The position numbers were made by a program, and so were the translations under genes. A stretch of 43,443 nucleotides of DNA, from assembly GCA_964574395.1 (NCBI GenBank), contig CAZNNL010000015.1:1-43443 (forward strand), in the 5' to 3' direction. Of the stretch, positions 16,727 through 24,035 are shown piece after piece. The stretch comes from JAXGQD01 sp964574395. GTDB taxonomy: Bacteria; Bacillota; Clostridia; Saccharofermentanales; Fastidiosipilaceae. Numbering within the stretch: the first letter of the stretch is position 1; each line of letters begins with the position of its first letter. The notes beneath the pieces were generated by a model. That model worked only from the letters and a program-made list of their open reading frames with translations. It was not told the DNA's origin and ran no database searches.

Positions 16727-19700
16727 AAAAATCGGACGCTATTGAGCCGAAAAAAACGCGTGTTTTTAAAGTAGAGCAACATAAGCGCGGAAAAAAACTC
16801 AGACGTGGAAAAGCAAGGGTTACCAAACTTGAATCAAATGAACCAAAATCAAGTGTTCCAACTCTGTTTCTTAGCATACTGTTTTGCTTACTTCTAGCCC
16901 CGCTCACCCTATACTTGCTTAAAGACGATAGCCTCGTTTTCCTCTTTTGGATACTAAGTACCTTCCTCATGGGCATTGCGGTTTATCCTTTATCCCTAAG
17001 GCTTTTCAAAAGGCATCAAGGTTTAGCATGGCTATTTTCGCTGCCTTTGGGCTTGACGCTCATTAGCTTTTCCGTGTGGACGTTGGCGTACCTAAAAATC
17101 TTACCTTTTAGCCAAGAAATAGTACTCCTTGTAACGGCTGCCTGGGCCCTCATAGCATATTTGAATCCCAAAACTTCCAGGCCTGCACTGATTTCACTGT
17201 TTAAGAAATCACAATGGCGCGCATTGTTCTTAACTTTAGCTGCGTTCGGTTTTGCACTTTTAGCTATGACTTTCGTGCGTGGCTTGATGCCTGCTGCACG
17301 TGGCCTCGAAAAATTCATGGATTACGGCTTTATGATGTCTCTTTGGCGCAGTGACTACCTGCCTGCCGCCGATATATGGTTCTCTGGCCATAGCATAAAC
17401 TATTATTATTACGGACAATACGCATATACGCTTATTGGGAAATTAGCTGGAGTACAGCCAACATATGCTTACAATTTAGGGATGGCTTCGACTTTTGCCT
17501 ATATGTTAACTATGTCTTTTGGGATTGGTTACATGTTGCTGACGATACTCACTCGTCGAAAAAACATTAGTATTGGCAAATCCACCCTCCTCCGCACGAC
17601 CGCCGGAATCGGCAGCGCAATCTTTACTTGTTTTGCCGGAAACGCACACGACTTTTTCATCAGCCCCATCGCTCCGGCCAAAGCGTTGCTCGAAAACATC
17701 GCACAAGGCAGTTCTCGTTTCGGCGATCTAAACCGCTATTTCTTCCCTGACGCCACGCGCTACATTGGTTACAACCCAGACACTTTCGATAAAACAATCC
17801 ACGAGTTTCCCTATTATTCCTTTTTAGTTGGTGACTTACATGCACACTTAGCTAATACCGTTTTCGTGCTGTTGTTTGTCGCTTCGATGCTCCTCTTGGT
17901 CGAATCTACTGCGCTTTTGCGTTTTTCAAGAAATTTACGCACAAAACACCTTTTCTTCCCTTTAAAAGCGTACGAAACCCCCGTCGAAATGGGACGTCAC
18001 AGCACATTGATGTATTCACGCTGGCAACTCGCCAAAGATTTCTTCAAGGCATGGATTGGCTCAGGCGTTTTACCCCTTGCTACTTTGTTACTTGGCCTCT
18101 TCATGATGGGCAACTTTTGGGACTTCCCAATCTATTGGGTCGTCCTAGCGTTCTTCTTATTATTTACTGTAAAACGTGCGGTTGGCGCTCAGTCGCATTG
18201 GCTGAGCTTGCCACTCGGTCTCGCACAACTTGCAATAGTTTTCGCACCCTTCCTGCTTGTGTCGGACACAAGGGATCAAGCGTGGTATTTTGTAGCGGCA
18301 ATGCTTTTTGCCATGCTCATCTACCTGCTTCGCCCGAGTGTCTGGACGAGCGTAGGTCTTAGCATGAACCTTAGTTTCGGAATAGCCCATTTACTTATTG
18401 TTCCTTTTAATTTAGCCTTTTCACCTATGGCAAAAGAAATCGCCATCGTCCCCTACCACACACCCCTTTTCCAACTAATTGTGCTCTATGGTCCTCAAGC
18501 TTTGGTATTCATACTGTTTACTATCACAGCCCTGGCGTTTGCTATTTTGCGCTATAAAAAACCCAGAGCATCGACTCCAACAAATGAATTTGAAGATACT
18601 AATACTGTAGCTGTTGATGCACCGTTAGAAGTAAAGGAAGTCAATGGTAGAATTTGGTTGAATAATAAGCCTCTTTTGCCACAAACATATAAAAAAGAAG
18701 TGGATAAACGAATTGAGAAGGTCACGAACAAGCGCTTGCGTGCGAATTCTAGATCAAGTTTTATCCGCCGTTTTAATCCTGGAACGCTTGCGATTCTACT
18801 GCTCTTTATCTGCGCTTTCGGTCTAATCTTAGCACCTGAATTCATCTATGTTCGCGACATTTACGAAAACGGTTTCGCGCGGGCCAACACCATGTTTAAG
18901 TTCACCTACCAGGCGTCCATTTTGTTGGGTTTAGCTCTTCCAAGTGCTTGCGTTGGAATTTTCGCGGAGTGGATGATCCAAAGAAGGCTAAATGTTTTGG
19001 CAAAATCACAAACCGAAGTCTCACTCGCCGCCTCTCAAATGGACAAAACCGCCGGCGTCCCCATTAACGCTCAAATCTCAAACCAATATGTGTTGATCCA
19101 AGAAAAAGCTTCGCTCAGCGCAGCGCTTGGCCAAAGAGCTCGCCGTTTACCGCGTGCACCTGTCTTAGTCGTCTTCTTCTTGATTTTCGCTTTATTATCA
19201 GCTCCTTTAGTTTATCCATTTGCCGCTACTAGCATGTGGTTACCGCCTTTTACATTAGACAACTACCAAGGCCTAGATGCTAGAGCATGGATGTTGTCGT
19301 CTAATTCTCCGCAAATCGCTGAGGAACTCAGTGAAAACACCCTAGAAGATGACTACGCAATTATTGAGTGGTTCAATACTTCTGTAAGTGGGCAACCCGT
19401 GATATTAGAAGCAAATGGTTTGAGTTACACGGATTGCAGCAGAATCTCCGCATATACTGGTTTACCTACTGTCTTAGGCTGGCAAACTCATGAATGGCTC
19501 TGGCGCACCAGTAGTACTGTAAACAATGCTTACGCCAGTTTGGTTGCGCCGCGGGAAGGCGATGTTAGAAGCATGTATACCACACAGTCCTTCGCTGAAC
19601 TTCAAAGCCTACTTCAGATCTACGAAGTGAAATATATTGTCGTCGCAGCTATAGAGCGAACTGCATACCCTAACATCAACGAGGATTTACTTAAGTCGGT

Positions 19701-19752
19701 CGGTTCTGTCGTTTTCAGTAGCGGAAATGCATATGTCGTTGAGGTAGATTGA
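16723..19752 (+). CDS. DUF2298 multi-pass membrane protein (predicted glycosyltransferase-like)
   Basis: 1009 aa with a basic N-terminal tail (KKTRVFKVEQHKRGKKLRRGK) and many hydrophobic segments from about residue 45 to 850. The diagnostic block YYYYGQYAYTLIGKLAGV, then HEFPYYSFLVGDLHAHLANT, with the Asp-Leu-His-Ala-His motif near residue 370, belongs to the DUF2298 (Chlor_Arch_YYY) family. These proteins resemble GT-C/PMT-type membrane glycosyltransferases, but the reaction is unproven. A soluble charged insert of about 60 residues (near 610-670) and an extracytoplasmic C-terminal domain (about 850-1009) follow. Start overlaps the DUF1015 stop by 4 bp. No terminator is seen before the convergent gene at 19808. 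Confidence 0.85.
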   Translation: MKKSDAIEPKKTRVFKVEQHKRGKKLRRGKARVTKLESNEPKSSVPTLFLSILFCLLLAPLTLYLLKDDSLVFLFWILSTFLMGIAVYPLSLRLFKRHQGLAWLFSLPLGLTLISFSVWTLAYLKILPFSQEIVLLVTAAWALIAYLNPKTSRPALISLFKKSQWRALFLTLAAFGFALLAMTFVRGLMPAARGLEKFMDYGFMMSLWRSDYLPAADIWFSGHSINYYYYGQYAYTLIGKLAGVQPTYAYNLGMASTFAYMLTMSFGIGYMLLTILTRRKNISIGKSTLLRTTAGIGSAIFTCFAGNAHDFFISPIAPAKALLENIAQGSSRFGDLNRYFFPDATRYIGYNPDTFDKTIHEFPYYSFLVGDLHAHLANTVFVLLFVASMLLLVESTALLRFSRNLRTKHLFFPLKAYETPVEMGRHSTLMYSRWQLAKDFFKAWIGSGVLPLATLLLGLFMMGNFWDFPIYWVVLAFFLLFTVKRAVGAQSHWLSLPLGLAQLAIVFAPFLLVSDTRDQAWYFVAAMLFAMLIYLLRPSVWTSVGLSMNLSFGIAHLLIVPFNLAFSPMAKEIAIVPYHTPLFQLIVLYGPQALVFILFTITALAFAILRYKKPRASTPTNEFEDTNTVAVDAPLEVKEVNGRIWLNNKPLLPQTYKKEVDKRIEKVTNKRLRANSRSSFIRRFNPGTLAILLLFICAFGLILAPEFIYVRDIYENGFARANTMFKFTYQASILLGLALPSACVGIFAEWMIQRRLNVLAKSQTEVSLAASQMDKTAGVPINAQISNQYVLIQEKASLSAALGQRARRLPRAPVLVVFFLIFALLSAPLVYPFAATSMWLPPFTLDNYQGLDARAWMLSSNSPQIAEELSENTLEDDYAIIEWFNTSVSGQPVILEANGLSYTDCSRISAYTGLPTVLGWQTHEWLWRTSSTVNNAYASLVAPREGDVRSMYTTQSFAELQSLLQIYEVKYIVVAAIERTAYPNINEDLLKSVGSVVFSSGNAYVVEVD

Positions 19753-19807
19753 TTACTTTAGTTCTAGTTGCTCTGTGCGGTGGTTTGAAAAGTATCATCT
19801 TCCCCTT

Positions 19808-20704
19808 CTAAAAAAGATTTAACTTGTCACTCGAATACATGTCTGCGAGTGGGGAGGCTACATTTTTACCAGTCAACTTAGGTAATGCCTCATATATTTT
19901 CTCAACACCTATTGCATATTTTTTCGTCCTAATACGAAATCTCAAGTCATGTTCCGCGCAAATATATTCAAATAGCTGCTTTCTTTTATTGTGATCATAA
20001 AGCTGAGACTTTGTTATTGGAATTATTTTGTAACCTAATCGCTCCAGAGCTACAGAGCGAGCGGAGTCAAAATCATAAGTCCCAACATGCGAACCTCCCT
20101 GGTATTCATAGCCAATTTTCTTGTCTGGAAAATAGTAATCAATGTAACAGTGCTTTTGTCGTAAAGCGTTAGAACCTTCCAAGCCTAACTTCACTTCGTA
20201 GTTAAAAATCCCGCCCTTTAGCCCCAAACCACCTAAATGATTAGGAAGGCCTAAAAACATATGTACGAATACTTCCATAATTGAAGCTGGTCTATCCTTT
20301 ACATACTTCAGAGCTCTTAATGCTTGTCTCCTACCATGTATTCCAACAGCAGCCTCCGCAAAGCTCACCAAATCCTTCTTTTGCACTAGCGGTTGACTCC
20401 GAGGACCATCCGGACAACTACACAAGAGACAGCCTAAAATTATCAAATTATAGAAATCCCATGTTTCAGCCAGTTGTACAAACATAAAAGGTGGAGTCAC
20501 TACGCCACGTTCATCATCCAAAGCACCTGGTGGCAACTTTTTGGAATTCACAACAGTTATGTCCTTTTCGTACCACGTTTTGTTCTTTTTATCTCTTACC
20601 AAATACCTATTCATTTCTTCCATGTCAATATTCTTGGCAAAATAATCCTGCACTTTCGAAATCCTCCAATATTCCCTCGCATGTTCGTGTGTTAAATACT
20701 TCAT
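19808..20704 (-). CDS. PD-(D/E)XK nuclease-like protein, DUF559/AbiEi-like, paralogue A
   Basis: 298 aa. The C-terminal half fits the Vsr/DUF559-type nuclease fold: SIMEVFVHMFLGLP (Glu144), then IDYYF (Asp189), IGYEYQGGSH (Glu200, Gln202, His206) and DSARSVALERLGYKI. Gln replaces the usual Lys of the ExK motif. The N-terminal half is novel to me, apart from a conserved GCLLCSC (Cys92, 95, 97) shared with the gene at 41791, to which it is about 54% identical without gaps for 250 residues. ATG 20704 has no Shine-Dalgarno, but TATGCT lies 6 nt upstream. A tandem repeat array begins about 170 bp upstream. It could be a defence or mobile-element nuclease, or an AbiEi-type regulator. Confidence 0.7.
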   Translation of the reverse strand: MKYLTHEHAREYWRISKVQDYFAKNIDMEEMNRYLVRDKKNKTWYEKDITVVNSKKLPPGALDDERGVVTPPFMFVQLAETWDFYNLIILGCLLCSCPDGPRSQPLVQKKDLVSFAEAAVGIHGRRQALRALKYVKDRPASIMEVFVHMFLGLPNHLGGLGLKGGIFNYEVKLGLEGSNALRQKHCYIDYYFPDKKIGYEYQGGSHVGTYDFDSARSVALERLGYKIIPITKSQLYDHNKRKQLFEYICAEHDLRFRIRTKKYAIGVEKIYEALPKLTGKNVASPLADMYSSDKLNLF

Positions 20705-20710
20705 TTGAAC

Positions 20711-20716
20711 AGCATA
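20711..20716 (-). promoter_or_regulatory. TATGCT -10-like box, leaderless-type start
   Basis: Minus strand TATGCT, then 6 nt, then the ATG of paralogue A. With no ribosome site present, the spacing would place transcription initiation at or next to the start codon. The same box and spacing precede paralogue B. A clear -35 is not seen. Confidence 0.4.
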
Positions 20717-20877
20717 GCTGGTCTATTGGATTATTGTGGAAGCATTTTTCTTCGATTTTTCGCAAAAGTTCGTTTTACATACCTAAAATTCCGCACGGAT
20801 AACACTAAGACTGCGTAGTGCCAGGGCTTACCGAATTTTGTATAAAACTATTGTTCATTTAAATCTTGGTTGGACCT

Positions 20878-21032
20878 GTTTGGGCAAGTTTACAAGCAAG
20901 AGAGGTCGCCCACCTCCAAAAACCTCCCCCGCTTGAAAAGTTGACCATTTCGAACTCTGTTTGGGCAAGTTTACAAGTAAGTGAGGTCGCCCACCCCCAA
21001 AAACCTTCCCCGCTTGAAAAGTTGACCATTTC
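20878..21032. repeat. 81-bp tandem repeat, two copies visible, cut by an assembly gap
   Basis: Copy 1 runs 20878-20958 and copy 2 runs 20959-21032, where N begins. They differ at about 4 of 74 positions. Each unit starts GTTTGGGCAAGTTTACAAG and ends CTTGAAAAGTTGACCATTTC. More copies are likely in the gap, since repeats commonly break assemblies. The array lies directly upstream of the minus-strand nuclease-like gene. The 165 bp between array and gene shows no ORF. Confidence 0.9.
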
Positions 21033-21132
21033 NNNNNNNNNNNNNNNNNNNNNNNNNNNNNNNNNNNNNNNNNNNNNNNNNNNNNNNNNNNNNNNNNNNN
21101 NNNNNNNNNNNNNNNNNNNNNNNNNNNNNNNN
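21033..21132. other. Assembly gap of 100 N inside the repeat array
   Basis: Exactly 100 N, a placeholder length. The left flank ends in the 81-bp repeat and the right flank starts within the serA terminator. The flanks share no long overlap, so real sequence is missing here. Confidence 0.95.
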
Positions 21133-21165
21133 AAAAGCCTCGTAACTAGCTTGCTACAAGGCTTT
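21133..21165 (-). terminator. Terminator after serA
   Basis: Minus strand AAAGCCT, T, GTA, loop, TAC, G, AGGCTTTT: a 7-bp stem extended by 3 bp after a T-G pair, ending in T residues that run into the gap. It lies about 35 nt after the serA stop. Confidence 0.7.
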
Positions 21166-21198
21166 CAATATTTAATAGACAGAGGCTAGTTACAAGAA

Positions 21199-22806
21199 CT
21201 AAATATCAAACTCCATTCGAGAAACGTGCAAAACGCCAGGTATGGATTTAAGATTGTCGATTGTCTCCGCATCAACTGCGATATCGGTAACGAGCATGGC
21301 CTGTGCACGTTTGACCTCAGGTTTGCCAGCCCAATGGACTGAGTTAATGTTGATATTCTCCTGACCGAGTTTAGTACCAATAGCGCCGATGATGCCTGGT
21401 ACGTCGTCGTTGTGGAGTGCAATCATGTGCTGACCAAATGCAATGTCCACTTGATAACCAAAGAAATCAACTAGCATGGGTTTTCCGCCAACAAAAACAG
21501 TTCCACCAAGGACTAACTGTTTTTCTTCCGTCTCCAAATGCAAAGTAATCATATTTTCATAGCGCGTTTGATCAGTATCTTTTACTTCTACAACTTTAAT
21601 GCCCAAGGCATCAATGTTAGCTTGAACATTAACAAAACTAATGCGTGATTCTGAAATTGGTGTCAGCAGACCTTTCAGAACAGAAAGTGTTAAAATGCCC
21701 GTTGCTTCCGCCACAAGATTTCCGGAATAATGTACTTCCAATTTCTTAATGGCACTTTTTTCACACTGAAAATAGACAGAACCAAGAAGTTCACCAAGTT
21801 GAATCCATGGCGCAAGATCCTTCATGCTGCCATGCATTGCGGGCAAGTTTACTGCTGCAACTAATTCTCCTTGCAAAACCTTAGCAACCAATTCGGTAAC
21901 CGCCGTTGAAACATTCTCAGAAGCTTCTTGTGAAGATGCTCCAAGGTGAGGCATGCACAAGCAATGTGGGTGCGCCAACAAAGGGTTTTCGTAATGCTGT
22001 GTTCCAGGTTCTGCAGTATAGTTCGGTTCGACATCTAAGACGTCGATCGCAGCTGCAGCAACCTGACCTGATTCAAGTGCATCTAACAAATCTTTTTCAT
22101 TGACTAGACCGCCACGCGCGGCGTTAACAATGCGAACACCTTTTTTGCATTTGGCAAGTTCAGTGGCCGTAATCATGTTGTAGGATTCTTTCGTCTTAGG
22201 GGTGTGGATGGTGATCAAATCACTGTTGGTTAATAGTTCGTCGAGGTTAGCACAGCGTTTGATTTTGAGGCGTTCAAAGCGCTCTGGAGCCGCGTAGCCG
22301 TCGTAGGCAATGACTTTCATGCCTAGACCTTGGAGTTTGCGTGCGACGATAGCGCCGATTTTGCCAATACCAATAATACCCGCAGTTTTTCCTTCTACTT
22401 CGTTGCCTGCTAAGATTCCGCGTCTGAAGTCATCTTTCTGAGCCATACGGTCAGCCAAATGTATATTGCGGAAGATGGTCATTGCCAATGCAACAGCCAT
22501 TTCAGCGGCGGCCATAATATTAGCTTCTGGAGTATTAACAACTACTATGCCTTGCTTGGTGCATGCCATAACGTCAATGTTATCAATACCGTTACCTGCG
22601 CGGCCCACGACTTTCAGTTGCGTAGCGTGTGATAGCAAGGACTCATTAACTTGCGTGGCGGAGCGGACGATAAGTGCATCGTATACTCCAATGATCGCCT
22701 CGAGTTGGGAAGCATCAAGGCCAAGTTTAACGTCTGTTTCGAAACCTTGATTTTCAAGGTAGGCTAAGCCGGCTGGAGAAAGTTTTTCACTAATTAAAAT
22801 CTTCAT
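21199..22806 (-). CDS. serA: D-3-phosphoglycerate dehydrogenase
   Basis: 535-aa long-type SerA, the first step of serine synthesis, oxidising 3-phosphoglycerate with NAD+. Domains: substrate/NAD-binding core (1-310) with GIGKIGAIVARKLQGLG and the catalytic PHLGASSQEASE; an allosteric substrate-binding (ASB) domain (about 315-450); and a C-terminal ACT domain (about 460-535) starting MIALHNDDVPGIIGAIG, usually the serine sensor. ATG 22806 follows GAGGG with a short spacer; the open frame upstream overlaps the aminotransferase and lacks homology. It starts 7 nt after the aminotransferase stop, so the two form an operon for phosphohydroxypyruvate and phosphoserine. Terminator at 21133. Confidence 0.96.
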   Translation of the reverse strand: MKILISEKLSPAGLAYLENQGFETDVKLGLDASQLEAIIGVYDALIVRSATQVNESLLSHATQLKVVGRAGNGIDNIDVMACTKQGIVVVNTPEANIMAAAEMAVALAMTIFRNIHLADRMAQKDDFRRGILAGNEVEGKTAGIIGIGKIGAIVARKLQGLGMKVIAYDGYAAPERFERLKIKRCANLDELLTNSDLITIHTPKTKESYNMITATELAKCKKGVRIVNAARGGLVNEKDLLDALESGQVAAAAIDVLDVEPNYTAEPGTQHYENPLLAHPHCLCMPHLGASSQEASENVSTAVTELVAKVLQGELVAAVNLPAMHGSMKDLAPWIQLGELLGSVYFQCEKSAIKKLEVHYSGNLVAEATGILTLSVLKGLLTPISESRISFVNVQANIDALGIKVVEVKDTDQTRYENMITLHLETEEKQLVLGGTVFVGGKPMLVDFFGYQVDIAFGQHMIALHNDDVPGIIGAIGTKLGQENININSVHWAGKPEVKRAQAMLVTDIAVDAETIDNLKSIPGVLHVSRMEFDI

Positions 22807-22813
22807 GTTACCC

Positions 22814-23899
22814 TCATTCTGTTTTGCTGATGTTTGGCAAAATGTCATCAATAGCCGCAAGCAGGCTGTCGAGCTCTTCTAAAGTGGTCTCAGCCATGTG
22901 CGCGATGCGAAATGTTTTATCTTTTAGAGCGCCGTACCCATTCGAAATTTGATAGCCACGTTCGCCTAGTTTCTTATTAAGTTCGGAAAAGGAGATGTTC
23001 AGGTCATTGTTGATGCAAGTGACCGTTTGGGAGCGAACAGGCTCGGCGGCAGTTAAAGAGAATTGCTGTGACGCCCATTCCTGTGTGCGTTTTGCCAAAA
23101 GACTATGACGATCAAAACGTGCATCTAAGCCTTCTTCTAAAATAAGGTCAAGTTGTTTATCCAGACCATAATACAGCGATAGGGCGGGTGTTGATGGATA
23201 TTGGAAAGGTTTTTCTTTGACGAATTTGACGAGTTCCAGATAGTCAAAGTAGAGACCGCGATTTTTAACGTGTTCAGCGGCTGCTAGAGCCTTATCGGAA
23301 ACGGATGCGACTGCCAGACCTGGGGGCAAACCTAAGCATTTTTGTGTGGATGCTATACACACATCAATGCCAAGCTTGTCTACTTCAATTTTTGCTCCAC
23401 CTAAAGATGAGACGGCGTCAACGCACCAGATAACTTCGGGATATTTTTTCATGACTTCCGCGATTTCTGCAATTGGTATCATGACTCCGGTTGCAGTTTC
23501 GTTATGGGTAGTGGTTATGAGGTCGTAGTCGCCGGATGCAAGCGCTTCATCGACTTGCGCAGCTGTGGTTTCGGTGCCGAGCTCGCTGCGAAAAATGTCT
23601 GCTGGGATGTTATTGCTCGTACACATTTTGTACCAGCGTTCACCAAATGCGCCGATTGAGAAAACGGCGGCTTTTTTGCCAGTAAAAGAGCGTACAGCTC
23701 CTTCCATCAGTCCGCTACCCGAAGATGTTGAAAGTACAATCGTGTTAGAAGTGTACATCAGTTGCTGCAGTTTTTTAGAAATGCTCTCCTGCAAAGCACT
23801 GGCATCCTTACTACGATGGCCAATCATGGGCGTTGAGAGGACGTCCAAAACCTCTTTTCTTACTTCGACTGGTCCTGGAATGAATAGGCGCTTATGCAT
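22814..23899 (-). CDS. Class V aminotransferase, probable phosphoserine aminotransferase
   Basis: 361-aa PLP enzyme of fold type I. FIPGPVEV at the N-terminus, SSGSGLMEGAVRS (phosphate-binding region), CVDAVSSLGG (Asp for the pyridine nitrogen) and STQKCLGLPPG (Lys Schiff base, near residue 189) mark the alanine-glyoxylate/serine-pyruvate branch. Direct linkage to serA (7 nt) makes phosphohydroxypyruvate the most likely substrate, as in organisms that use this branch instead of classical SerC. The ATG is behind AGGAGAAG. A true alanine-glyoxylate or serine-glyoxylate activity cannot be excluded. No serB is in the window. Confidence 0.88.
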   Translation of the reverse strand: MHKRLFIPGPVEVRKEVLDVLSTPMIGHRSKDASALQESISKKLQQLMYTSNTIVLSTSSGSGLMEGAVRSFTGKKAAVFSIGAFGERWYKMCTSNNIPADIFRSELGTETTAAQVDEALASGDYDLITTTHNETATGVMIPIAEIAEVMKKYPEVIWCVDAVSSLGGAKIEVDKLGIDVCIASTQKCLGLPPGLAVASVSDKALAAAEHVKNRGLYFDYLELVKFVKEKPFQYPSTPALSLYYGLDKQLDLILEEGLDARFDRHSLLAKRTQEWASQQFSLTAAEPVRSQTVTCINNDLNISFSELNKKLGERGYQISNGYGALKDKTFRIAHMAETTLEELDSLLAAIDDILPNISKTE

Positions 23900-23975
23900 A
23901 ACTCTTCTCCTCGTTTAATTGTGTGATTGTGTGCTTTTTTTATCTAAACGGCACTTCATAATAGTGTGAAAAAAA

Positions 23976-24009
23976 GCCTCCTCTGTCAAGTTGAATTGAC
24001 AAAGAAGGC
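23976..24009 (-). terminator. Strong terminator after the PP2C-LysM gene
   Basis: Minus strand stem GCCTTCTTTGTCAA paired with TTGACAGAGGAGGC (14 bp with two G-T pairs, 6-nt loop), followed by seven T. It lies 27 nt after the stop at 24036 and isolates that gene from the serine operon. Confidence 0.9.
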
Positions 24010-24035
24010 AATTTTCAATCAGTTATATATTCCAA

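Noticed and set aside
20866..21189. ORF running through the 81-bp repeat and the N gap
   Set aside because: It depends on reading N as codons and on repeat translation; no homology or ribosome site.
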